From Arenicola marina (lineage: Eukaryota; Annelida; Polychaeta; Arenicolidae): 64,000 nucleotides of DNA. The notes below the pieces were generated by a model. That model saw only the letters and a list, made by a program, of their open reading frames with translations. It did not search any database and had not been told where the DNA came from. Position numbers and translations under genes: made by a program. Positions within the stretch are counted from its first letter, which is position 1. Every line of letters begins with the position of its first letter. Of this stretch, positions 1 to 10,146 are shown in pieces. The stretch is from positions 1,984,001 through 2,048,000 of the forward strand of contig OZ025264.1 of NCBI GenBank assembly GCA_964019135.1, read 5' to 3'.

Positions 1-463
1 TCATTAGAACATCATAGAGATAAATTTATGCTAAAGGTGTCAAAAAGGAATTTTTTTTACATGCGTTTTGCCCAAAATATATGACTTCATTTTGCTTGAA
101 ATGAGTACAACGCATCAAAAAGTGAACACATACAAAAACTGCACCTTAAAGGGTAGCACATTTTGAAACTTACCAGACATCTCTAGCTTTAATATTAACG
201 GAGATATAAGCGGTTTTAGTTGAAACAGATAAAAAATATCGCTGTGAACTTTACCTTGGAGCTTTCGACCTACGTTGACGAGTATGCTGTAGCAATACTG
301 CCTAGCTATTAGGTATTAAATACCTCGAACCGATGCATGCAGCCGTTAGGCCACAAGGATACTTCACATCTTAGCGTGAGCAAGACATACTTACAAACAA
401 GCAAACAAACACGATTGACCGACATATGATGAAAATTTTCGTCATAATAACAGGTCCGGTAAA
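1..463 (+). repeat. ACGTCA-rich repeat family, right-end copy
   Basis: This segment matches the right-hand part of repeats at 38.0-38.4, 40.8-41.2, 45.2-45.7 kb and (inverted) 11.8-12.3 kb. Shared blocks include AACATCATAG, the run near 'catcaaaaagtgaac', 'atattaacgg', and the end TTTTCGTCATAATAA at about 449-463. Sequence unique to each copy begins directly after that end. No coding capacity is visible. It is probably part of a non-autonomous DNA transposon; the superfamily is unresolved. Confidence 0.75.
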
Positions 464-763
464 ACTACGAAAGACCTGTTAGAAGCATGTTAAGCTAGAA
501 CATATATCTAAAGACATAATACTGATGTAATGAGATCCCGTCATTAACAATGGACATGTGAACATATTTGGCGCGCCAATAGTCAAAATCGAGCGCTATC
601 AACAATGCGTATCTCAACATATTAAAACATATAAAATGAGTGTGAAGAACTGGCCATGCAGATAAGAGGTGCGTTGCTGGAACACCACATATGCAAACGT
701 CTATGTGTGTGCAGTGATGAAGTGTCTTTCTTCGAAAGTATTATAGGTTACTACCGGAAACAT
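464..763. other. Unrecognised spacer
   Basis: I see no gene here. The 'atgcaaacgt' block near 690 resembles DNA next to exon H of PARP copy 1 (around 22.33 kb). It may therefore be intron of PARP copy 0, split from exons at 2.2 kb by the foldback element that follows. Confidence 0.4.
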
Positions 764-2139
764 GGGTCCCTGTATGTACCTGCCATTCATTTTCCATTGC
801 AAATGGGAAATAGAAAAAGACAAATGTTTTATTTTATTTTACCTGTTTCAAATGGGTTAAAGGTACATATTTCGTTCACCATTCGTTTCCCATTGAAAAA
901 CGGAATTTGAGTATCTTGACTAGCGCACGGAAAACGGGGAACCAGGCAGGACGAGGATAGGGTGGGATGTGGAGTTGGGGATAGGAGGGGGGGGGGTGAA
1001 CGGCGCGTGCTGGCGTGGCCCTAGAAGTTGCAAACTGCTTGACTGCCGCTGCGGCCCAACACCAGGAGATTCGAGGGGAGGGCACTGAAACACAGATCTG
1101 GTAGAGGGTGCCGCGGGTACCCCTTGATGCCTGAGAGTGCAAACATCTTTGATGAAAAGGCTACCCATATAGAGCGGACAGTTGTGATAAATACAGATAG
1201 AACTGATATTGATAAACTTCCGACCGTGTGTGTGTGTATGGAGGTGGGGGGGACCATTACATATTGTTTTTTCTTGTATTTTTCTCTGTTCAGGGCCTCT
1301 ATTGAGCGGTTGGTTCTGTAAATTCTTTGGTTTCATGCAGACACCTGTTCGGTTTATTCTTTTTTTTCGGCAAACCCGATCGATGAAAGCACATTGTCAG
1401 CGTTCCTCCCCCCCCCCCCCCATCCCCCCCCCCCCGGTTGCGAGTTTTAAAATATCCGCTCTATAGGGGTATCTTTTTCATCACACATGTCCGCTCTCTC
1501 AGGCATCAGGGGTCACCCGCAAACCCCCGAGTATGGTAGGAGTTTCGGCCCTAAACGTGGGGGCCGGGGCCGAGGCCGGGGCCGGGGCCGGGGCCGGCTC
1601 CCCTTCCCCCCCACCCCCATCCCTGGATCCGTCCCTGCTTGCTGGACACATATCGCATACTGTTCTCCCACTCTCCATATGGCATGCGCGGCCTACCCAC
1701 ACCACTGCGGTCAGCATGGCCGCCGCCAAAACAACGTAAGCCTTTCGTGTCTGACGTCGCAACTATCAAGGCCACGCTAGCACGCACCGTGCACGCTAAC
1801 CCCACCCCCCTCCCCGCCCATCCCCACCTCCACACCCCAACCCTTCGCCTGTCCTGCCTTGTTCCTCGTTTTCCGTGCGCTATTCAGCACACTCAAATGA
1901 GAAATAGGAAATGGGTTGATTTTTCCATTTTTCATTTTCGTTTTGCAAAGGGAATTGGGTATAGGAAAGATGTACCTCTAACCCATTACGCATTTGATAT
2001 AGGTGAAAGGAAATAAGAAGACATGTCCTTTTCCCATTACCCATTTGAAACAGGTAAAAGGAAATGAGGCAACATTTTATATTTTATATTTCCCATTTGC
2101 AATGGAAAATGAACGGCAGGTACATACATGGACCAACAT
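764..2139. mobile_element. Foldback DNA element with very long inverted arms
   Basis: The left end (GTATGTACCTGCC, about 773) and the right end (GGCAGGTACATAC, about 2116) are inverted. The inversion continues inward: 780-870 pairs with 2030-2110, 925-1020 pairs with 1780-1880, and 1105-1180 pairs with 1455-1530. The arms are therefore about 400-680 bp around a spacer of about 270 bp. The arms hold 'cccatttgaaa'-type subterminal repeats and a C-rich stretch. There is no transposase ORF, so it is non-autonomous. It sits inside the 5' part of PARP copy 0. Ends are approximate and no clear target duplication was identified. Confidence 0.7.
1555..1602 (+). repeat. GGGGCC-type hexanucleotide repeat
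   Basis: About six imperfect GGGGCC units lie in a row inside the right arm of the foldback element. Such runs can form G-quadruplexes. ORFs crossing it (Gly-Arg or Ala-Gly repeats) are by-products of base composition. Confidence 0.85.
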
Positions 2140-2227
2140 GGCTCCTCTCTACCTTGGCCGTGTCCATTGTCACGATGTGAGCTGCAACACTTTCCGCGTC
2201 CTACTTATGACAACATTAATATCTTAC

Positions 2228-2335
2228 CGCATAATTTCTTGTTGGTCTGACCCGCTGCATTGTCGAGCTTCTTTGCCTGTATCTTGTTGAGCTTGAGAAG
2301 ACGGACCAATGCTTTGACGGTCAAGAAATCATCAA
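2228..2335 (-). CDS. PARP14-like copy 0, exon H (N-terminal helix)
   Basis: Minus-strand exon of 108 bp with acceptor ...TTTCAG and donor GCG|GTAAGA. It is homologous to exon H of copy 1 at 22.4 kb. The reading LLKLNKIQAKKLDNAAGQ is a short charged helix ending in ...KKLCG, where copy 1 has ...EELCG. Its phase (2 in, 1 out) matches copy 1. The rest of this gene should lie to the left, beyond the foldback element and outside the window. Function follows from copy 1; this exon alone has no known domain. Confidence 0.6.
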
Positions 2336-2655
2336 CTGAAATAAATGGTGGGTGGTGTAGGCGCCGTCATGTCAAAATGAAGGTCCCGGACATCACAATG
2401 TCAATTAATCAACTCACTCTAGTAATTTGTATTTGACAGGTCATATGCAGGACATGATAATTGTGGTCTTCAGAGATAACGAGGTCTCGAATTTTGACTA
2501 TTAAGTCAAGTCCTGCCTCCAGTGGTACACCAAGTAATGACTCAATAACCCGTACGTTTGTAGTATTTCCAAGAATAGCTCACACGTAACGACGCATACA
2601 ACATTGCATCATTATCTCAATAAATGGAAGAATTATACTTGATACAGGGACTTAC

Positions 2656-2707
2656 GAACTTTGCATTGGCGATTTTTTCCCATTTCTCCGCGTTAAGTGT
2701 CTTGCTC
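2656..2707 (-). CDS. PARP14-like copy 0, exon I candidate
   Basis: Minus-strand 52-bp exon between acceptor ...TCCACAG and donor TTC|GTAAGT, encoding SKTLNAEKWEKIANAKF. Copy 1 has TNTLNAEKWGKVAHPKP at 22.85-22.90 kb with the same length, splice sites and frame. That conservation between duplicates supports a real exon. Its out-phase does not fit exon H directly, so an unseen exon may lie between them. Confidence 0.5.
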
Positions 2708-3719
2708 CTGTGGAATGAAGGAGACAACAAGAGACCATTCCGCCATTGTCTTCCAAGTAAATAGCAGCATACCGGTAAATGTATCAGTACATATACAATA
2801 ACTTACTATGAAGTTATCCGTTGCTCATATGTAAACGGGATGGCTGTGGTAACTCACTGATTTTTCACAAACCCAGATCACGCCCAGTAGAAGGTTGGGC
2901 AATATATTAGACAGGAATCATCTAGGATCGTATACCGGTAATGGGGAAGGGGGGGGTCATTTATATGGAGTTATCTCTCCGAAGAATTGACAATTGGGGC
3001 GAGGGCTAAGCGCAACGTTAATTTGACATAACGTAAGACACAGCGAGGTACGAAAGACCAAACAGAATCAGCGGAAATATCTGCCATCCGGCCTGATGGG
3101 AACGTTTACACACTTGTACAGGTAAATACATGCATGTGCTTAACGTGTATGATGTCATTTTGGGGGTTGATGGTGCTATTTTATATATTTTTATGTAATT
3201 AGGGAGATATTGTGCGGGCATTGATTTAAAGGACGAGATGATTTTTATCGGAGAGTTACTGGTTAAACTGTCTCCAAGTTAGGTCTGCAATTGTTTTAAA
3301 GTGTGACCAGGATGACGTTTGATGTAGGCTGGAATATAAGTATATGTGAATATAAGTGAAACTTTCTTGTGGAAAATAGTATTATTCGCCAATGGAAATA
3401 TGTATTAAATTCACCACGTGTTTACAATTGGGATAAGAGGCGCCATAGTTTAGTTACCTAGCGTGTAGTGTCAACTGTGTCGCCATGGCGGTGTATATCC
3501 TTTGGTGCATAGATTTGACTGGAAAACTGAAGACGGCTGTATGTACAGATGAAAAACCCGGGGATCAGTATTTGTTGTTTTGTCCGACATCTTGGAATTC
3601 AGTGCCAAATGATAAATTTAGTCATGTATTTCGTGCTTTAATGGTAGCTGCAGTATAATGAACTGTGGTTTTGACCAAGCTAGGTTGTGATTTAGTGTTC
3701 CAGACGGATAGAACAGTGG
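2708..3719. other. Non-coding, partly duplicated at 23.3 kb
   Basis: No gene is recognised. The stretch at 2840-2960 ('acccagatcac' and following) matches 23.35-23.45 kb, extending the copy 0/copy 1 duplication upstream of exon I. A run of G lies at 2949-2957. Confidence 0.5.
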
Positions 3720-3722
3720 GAC

Positions 3723-3960
3723 TAAGATAAGATAAGATAAAGTTTTATTTAACGTCGGTATGTAAAAGTCAACAATAAACATTAGCACACGTGCTATTGA
3801 CCGACAAAGCTATAACTTAACTTGTTCTTTTCAAGCCGCATAACAGTTGGTTTATAGTGTCTATCGAGATTTAACTTAACTTGTTTGCGTATCTTACTAA
3901 TTTGATTGCATAAATTGGTTCAATACAGGGTGTCTGTCTGACTGGTATTGATATTACAGC
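3723..3960 (-). mobile_element. Possible 3' end of a LINE/SINE (minus strand)
   Basis: The plus strand starts with GATAAGATAAGATAAAG then a T-rich unit. On the minus strand this is a retroelement 3' end closed by a short (TTATC)n tail, a common form for non-LTR elements. No coding sequence is left, and the other boundary is not visible. Confidence 0.35.
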
Positions 3961-5189
3961 GGGTGGTTAATTTGTTTCCTGTACTTTCAAGGTGTTTTAC
4001 TGGTACTTAACCGGGGTTTTACAGGTGTTTCACGTTTGCTGCTGACAACCGAATAAATCGTCACGATCATTATGGCGTTTGTGTTGTCCTCACCATCAAC
4101 ATCACTACATAAACATGCTGAACCACTATGGTATCCACGCTAAACACGGAGGCTTCTCAGTAGGTGGCGCTACGCAAGCTCTGCCTTTACCGCTGCTGTC
4201 GGCAGGGGGCAAATTTCAATATCCTCGAAGAGCGGTCAAATCAGCTGTAATTTCTTGCAACATTATAATTTTCAAGAATAAAACATAACAATAACGATCT
4301 ATGTGTATTTAACAAAGCAAAAAACATCTTGCACCCTATTATAATTGTGACTCAACTCTTTCTTTTCATCAATGGATACCGTTAGTTATTAGGCTTAGGC
4401 TGGGTCCCCGACACGAATTTGCAGAAGTGCGCGTTTCTCCTATCAATTTGTCAAAATGCATTGAGGAAGTAGCCGACAACAGATATAATGGAGCCCTAAT
4501 GAAGGCAGAGAGTGTCATTCCACCAAGTTAGAAATCAGCGGACAATGTACACTTGACCCGGGCACTTCATTGGTTGGGCCTTAGTGGATGATTGACAGTC
4601 TTGCACGGTGTATTGTCGGGTCATTAGGGCAGCGCTGTGCATGCGCAATGGCGACCATTACCCGCAGAAAATAAAAATTAGCACATACATATCATCACAC
4701 CAAGCGCGAAATATACTGCGAGTTGGCACGTTGACACTCATTTTCTTCCGTTCCTGGTTTGCAATGTGGGACACGTTAATTTTTTGTTATTGAACACGCT
4801 GCATTTGCCCTGTGCATTGGGACAACTGCGCGCCGTAACCGGTATGGTAGTGCACACTTCAAAAGATGCATTAGTTGGCCTCCCCGATAAGCGTCGCCGG
4901 AAGACAAAAACGATAATAAAAATCGACAAGACCTTATTCTCAGGCAAATTACTTTGAAATTCATAGTATTCGAATTTGCTGTCATAAACCATTCAGAATA
5001 GCATTGTACCGGTGTAGATAAGTTGGATGATGAGTGCCTATCCAAACACCGACGAGGGCTCTGGAAAGTTAAGGCCGGGTGATAGGGAGTCGGGGGAAGT
5101 TCCGACAGCACAAAGGATAGGGGAGTGGGAGCGTGGAAGCGAGTGAGTCCTCTAAATCGTAGTTCATACAATACTACGCACGATGATAT
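3961..5189. other. Unrecognised non-coding stretch
   Basis: I found no convincing exon, RNA or repeat boundary. Open frames here are short and without family resemblance. Confidence 0.4.
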
Positions 5190-5460
5190 AGATTACCAGT
5201 TACAGTGACATACCTGGTGGTAACGGCAGGTTGCCCACGGCATACGTAGAAACCACAGCGTCACGATGTCGTAGATCACTCGTACTCCAGAACATATACT
5301 ACACAAGCGAGTAGCCGTGATGCATTCTGTACCGGTCAATAACATACGATGAGCTGTCAATGAGTCCGAGGATCAAATACAGGGCAAAGGTATATAGTAA
5401 AACTCGCAAGTATGGAAAGCCATGCAAGTCTTGAATACGAGGAATTCATCTACCTAGCAT
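5190..5460. repeat. Segmental-duplication block (partner 45712-45945)
   Basis: Blocks such as 'cagttacagtgacatac', 'atacgatgagc' and 'cgcaagtatggaaagcc' recur in the same order and orientation at 45.7-45.9 kb. Both blocks lie downstream (3') of a PARP14-like gene, so they mark the ends of the duplicated unit. No conserved ORF is visible across the pair. Confidence 0.75.
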
Positions 5461-6990
5461 ATGGACGCGGATTACTATGCGATCTTTCATCGACATCGAC
5501 ATGTTAATAGTCGCCGGCGGTAAACTTCATTCGGAATGCGCCGAAACAAATACACGGAGAAACGTAGCTTGTGACATGCAATTTTCCATATATGTGTAAT
5601 GTATTGACGCAAGTGGTTACATCTCTTTTGCTGGCTGTAATTTTGCCTTGAGTGCAGTGCGTCAATGATATAATATTATGTTTTCTTTTGTACTGCACGT
5701 TGTGCCAGCAGATTGTAACCATAACTACAATTGACCGCACAGCTGCCAGGCGCCACCCTGAACGTCGGGTCTGGGGTCTGTGAAGGCGATATGGAAACTA
5801 ATAGGCGGCCTGATCTGTTAAAAACAAATGATAAGACATATCGGTACTATGTGCCCTCTCTGTTGCCTATTATAAGTCCGTTGTATTGTTAGGGCGACTA
5901 TGCGGGATTGAGAGAACGTGACCTACGCAAACAGCACGCGGCTCTTGCCGCATATGAAAGTAAGTCCATCAGCTAACTACGAAAAGGCTCACTAGATGGC
6001 GGTACTACTCAAGGGCGGATCCAGGGACGGGGGTCCAGGGGGTCCGGACACCCCCCCCTCTCCCCCCTTTTGTTTCAAATGAAGAATGATATGTGCAGCG
6101 GCGTGGAGCCCGCCCCCCCCCCCCCGCCGCAACGATTTTTTTAAGGAAGAAGGCTATTTGACGAAGCTTGGACCCCCCCCCCCCCCCCCACCGCCTTTGG
6201 TCGTCAAAAAATTGTGCCGGCCAGTGCCGCCTGTCATTTAATTGGCTTAGTATTTCTAAAGGAACGACCCTCAACTTAATGATCCAATTGAAGATTTACA
6301 CTTCTTACTTTTCTGGTAGTTTATTTCTGGTAGGTAATGGAGGGATGGCTGTCCCCAAGACTCCACAAGGTGGCAGCACTTCACTAATCGTGAACCTCAG
6401 TTGGGGTCTCCTAGAATTGGGCTGGCTGGTTCCACGCCCAAATGTTATAAATGTCACTACGGGAGCAATATAAGTATTTTTTATTTACAGGCAGGTATAA
6501 TATAGGCATTGTCACATAGTGTGATCGATGGGCACGAAGTAGTTCAACATAAAATGCAAATTAAACTGCCGCCTCTTCATCCGCGCTTTTCCGAACTACT
6601 TACTGTTTGATTAACGACGTCATAATCACCGGGTAAGATATATCCGCGAGATGAAATAGTTCTCATATGCGGCACCAAATTATTCTGTTTAAGAACAAAT
6701 TCCATCAAATGAAGGTGAGATTTTATTATTCAAACGCGTGTATTTCTGGTTTAGACGATCGAATCGCTTGCTAATATAGCCGGTTGCTTGCTCATGCGTC
6801 GGTCTGTTGCTCGTCTCCAATTCTAGAAGCCCCAATCTCAAAAACTCTGAGCTGGTACAAGTACACAAGCAAAGTTGGGGCCGCGGAACCAGGCTATAGA
6901 AAGCTATGCCGTATGTGTGACGTATGAGGTATGCGAATGCGTCTGATCAGTTTGGGGCTGAGCAAGCCAGGAGGGATAGTGGGAGGGGGC
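5461..6990. other. Non-coding, with C-tract repeat near 6.0-6.2 kb
   Basis: The stretch 6010-6200 starts GGCGGATCCAGG and is full of C tracts (about 6048-6055, 6112-6125, 6173-6189). It resembles the end of a small GC-rich DNA element, but no matching opposite end was found. The remainder shows nothing recognisable. Confidence 0.35.
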
Positions 6991-6994
6991 GGAG

Positions 6995-7140
6995 CAACCT
7001 AATGTGAACCCACGACGATCGCCCCGTACACCCGGCCACTCCCTAATGATGTATGGTGTCAACCCGTGTCTCCTATTAATGAAGAACCCCACAGCACATC
7101 GTTTACATTATGCCACTCCACAACACCCTCACTCGATCCC
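6995..7140. repeat. Segmental-duplication block (partner 46415-46720)
   Basis: The order 'gtacacccggccactccctaa ... cccgtgtctc..attaatgaagaa' recurs at 46.4-46.7 kb, where it is split by a 185-bp retrocopy. It supports one duplication covering the PARP genes and their 3' flanks. Confidence 0.75.
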
Positions 7141-7589
7141 TGATACCGTTTGTTGTGGACATTGCCCCCCCCCCCCCCCACCCCCCGTCGGTTACCGAAG
7201 CATACGTCTCTCGATCACTCCACCGTTAGTGGACCCCAAACGTTATTGTGTGACTCAATTTAAGCCAATTTGCCATGCTGCGCCAAGGTTATACAGACAC
7301 CGTTCCACAATGATTCATATGTTTATTAACTAAGAAAACACAAGCGAACCAAAACATAAAGCAGCACAACAGCGAGGCCCGTCAGGGTTCATGCATCATA
7401 GCGCAGTTAGATGCAAATTAGACTAAAGTCCTTACGGCAACATACTTTAGTGTCGCTGCGTTAATAACATAATGCAAGACCGATTGACGATTAGATAGAT
7501 TGGATGCATCCGATTAGACAGACAGCTAACATCAGTAACAGTTCTAGAGAACAAAGACAACGCCACTGGCCCTTAAAACAGTTGGCGCA

Positions 7590-7830
7590 ACTCCAAACCA
7601 ACGTTGGCTCGTGTCATTCTTCTTTATTTCGTCGCTTATAGTTATAATGCCCCAAATAGCAGAACGGAAAACTTTCCCCACTTATTTTCGCACCTACCAA
7701 TCGTAATTGTGGTAGCGGGGAGGGTGATCTCAATGCGGCATACAAACGCATGTGCTTTTTACATTAAGGTTAGATTATCTGTGCTCACTGGCTTGAACTC
7801 AATACATTCATACAGCCCTATTTCTTAAAA
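7590..7830 (+). repeat. Dispersed repeat shared with 14.95-15.22 kb
   Basis: Both places carry 'ggctcgt(g)t', then a T-rich block, then 'ataatgcc', '(g)aacactttt(t)cc', and finally 'gctcactggcttgaactcaa' (here) or 'gctcattggcttaaactcaa' (there). They have the same orientation and are diverged. The family is unknown; no ORF is shared. Confidence 0.55.
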
Positions 7831-7928
7831 ACAGGAGTTATCTTTGCAAGCTTCAATTTATCGGGGAATATTCGAGTAGATAGCAATTGATTAATATTAT
7901 GTTTGTTCATTTCTACTCCAGGTAAAAT

Positions 7929-8320
7929 GACCTGACCACTGTCGTCCTGTGTATCCTCAGCTAAATAAAATAGTCCAAACCACAAAGAAAACGGCTGGAA
8001 CAGAGGCAGTGTCTAGCCTAGGTTCGGTGACCTGACAACTGTCGCCCTGTATAGCCACAGCTAAATAAAACAGTGCAAACCCCTAAGAAAAGGGCTGGAC
8101 CACTGCCAGTGTCTAGCTTAGGTCCAATGACCTGACAACTGCCGCCCTGTATAGCAACAGCCAAATACAATAGTACAAACCACAAAGAAAACGGCTGGAA
8201 CAGGGGGCAATGTCTAGCCCAGGCCCAATAACCTGACAACTGTCGCCCTGTATAGCCACAGCTAAATAAAATAGTGAAAACTCCTAAGAAGACGGCTGGA
8301 CCAGCGGCAGTGTAAATTAT
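7929..8320 (+). repeat. Tandem repeat, 100-bp period, four copies
   Basis: Units begin at about 7929, 8029, 8129 and 8230 with 'gacctgac', followed by 'tgtcg/gccctgtatagc.acagctaaata' and '..ggctgga'. The period of 100 is not a multiple of three and the translation is not conserved, so this is a non-coding minisatellite. Confidence 0.9.
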
Positions 8321-9600
8321 TCATTTACTTCATAAAATATAATTAGACCCGGCCGGCAATGTGTATAAGTGAGATATTAATACTAGTTCTTCTGGTCTTG
8401 TTATGATATGCGACTTGAATGAATAGACTCAGCATGAAGGAAGGCCCCTTGTATTGACCTACATACTTTATATTGACCACCCAAGTTGAAATGACCCTTA
8501 TATTTTGTGTAAGATGGAGAAGGATCAGCAAACTTAACGTCTGGTATCTCATCGGATGCAATGCTTAATTTGCTTTGTGTAATTTGACTGGTCCTCTACT
8601 GATTTGACGTAACAAACCGGGAAGAGTTGTTCATTATAGACTTTCTTGCATCGACCAGAGGCTAATAAACGTTGGGCTAGCTTAATGATTCCGCCCGCTA
8701 AATTTTCTGGGGAGCGAGAAGTAGCCAGGTCATTATCACCAATTCGTAGAAAAACCAAAACTGGTTTATTCGAAACTATCTTGTCCTGACAAACGAACAG
8801 TTGCTCAATTTTCCAACCTCCGTTTCTGTGTTGGCACAGACAGACAGACAGACAGACGGACAGACACAGACAGACAAACGTGAACCTCCTACCGCAGCAC
8901 AATCCACCAGCGATGCCTGGTCGCAAATCGTGTCTCTGGTTAACGAGGAATCCCGCATTTCAAAATGCAACCATGAATAGATGAATATCTTATAATCAAA
9001 ACAAAAATCATAACTTTATTTTGTGAAACCAAAAGCGTAATCGTGTCAAGAAATGGGTAATAAAGATCGATGTTTGAAGGACAGACGGGACGGGCTTTGA
9101 TAAAAGTGATTACTCATCCAACAGATCCAGTTTGTCAATACACGTTTTGTTTATGAAATATTGTTGAAATATTGGCATCGCATCAAAACATGCTTTGTTG
9201 TTGTCCAAGTAGAAGATGGATAGCGTTCCATTCTACCAAACATACGCCAAGCGTCACAAATAAATAACTTAAGCCATATGTGAAGTAATATAAAAACAAA
9301 CAAGCTTAAAATAGGTAATAATCGATAACAATTTAACATGTTATGCCATACACTAGATGTTTACTTTCTGAAAGAAGCTAGCATACTCTGGGTAACTAAT
9401 ATCTATCATGTATTGGTACGTAGCGAATCGGCACCAAAACAACAACATAAACAGTTAAGCATCAACGATGAGGGTCAAGTTAGCAAATTAACAAAAGTAC
9501 CAATTTATACCTACATATTCAATGACACATATCTTTCGGATTTTGCAAAGCGTTTTCTTCGGGGTTTTTTCTTCCAATTTAACTTGAGCACACCCACTCC
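8321..9600. other. Non-coding flank with a CAGA microsatellite
   Basis: A (CAGA)n run lies at about 8837-8877. Nothing else is recognisable up to the stray PARP exon piece at 9.62 kb. A minus-strand AATAAA near 9012-9017 could serve transcripts from copy 1, but nothing proves its use. Confidence 0.4.
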
Positions 9601-9619
9601 CTGTACTCTACTCTATACT

Positions 9620-9690
9620 CTCTGTATACTCTGGATAGACCTGACTTTCTCGGAAGACGACGAAGATGGTTGGGTTGTAGCAGTGCGAAA
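9620..9690 (-). pseudogene. Stray fragment of PARP terminal exon
   Basis: The minus strand reads NPTIFVVFRESQVYPEY, nearly the same as the end of the catalytic domain in copies 1 and 2 (PTIFVIFRDSQVYPEYLI). The match stops after this segment and no upstream catalytic sequence is beside it. It lies 130 bp past the stop of copy 1, so it is a remnant of another copy or a local partial duplication. Confidence 0.7.
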
Positions 9691-9820
9691 TGTCAACTGC
9701 AAAAACCCACAAAACGCACTTTAAACGGTTGTATATCCAGTAGACCCACATCGATACTTCTGTGTTGCGGTGTTCAGTTCTGTCGCCTTCGGTAAGAATC
9801 ACGATTCCAGTTCTATTGAA

Positions 9821-10146
9821 CTACGGTACCACCTCGCTGTCAGAACTTTCACTGTCTGTATCGAGCAGCTGAATGAGATACTCAGGGTAGACCTGACTAT
9901 CTCGGAAGATGACAAAGATGGTTGGCTTCACCTTGTCGTCGGCGACAGAGTCGTAGCGCACGCCATCGGGGAGGGATGGGATCTGAGGCGGCGCCTTCAG
10001 GCCGGACGTCCCTTTACAGAAGACCCCGGTTAACACCCGACACTGGTAGATGTACTTGATCTTGTTGGCGTCGGGCGGTGAGTACTTCTGCTGGGCAGAG
10101 TACGCTGGGTTCACGGCGAAGTAAACACCATCGCCAAATGCAGCGG
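9821..10146 (-). CDS. PARP copy 1, exon A (terminal, catalytic C-half)
   Basis: The acceptor is TTGCAG|CC. It encodes AAAFGDGVYFAVNPAYSAQQ and onward, holding the catalytic Tyr, the CRVLTGVFCKG strand and the closing YPEYLIQL. The protein ends with a Ser/Asp/Glu-rich tail (DTDSESSDSEVVP), whereas copy 2 stops right after LLE. Confidence 0.85.

Noticed and set aside
1487-2016. Gly/Arg- and Pro-rich ORFs
   Set aside because: They cross the GGGGCC run and C tracts of a foldback element and occur on both strands, so composition explains them.
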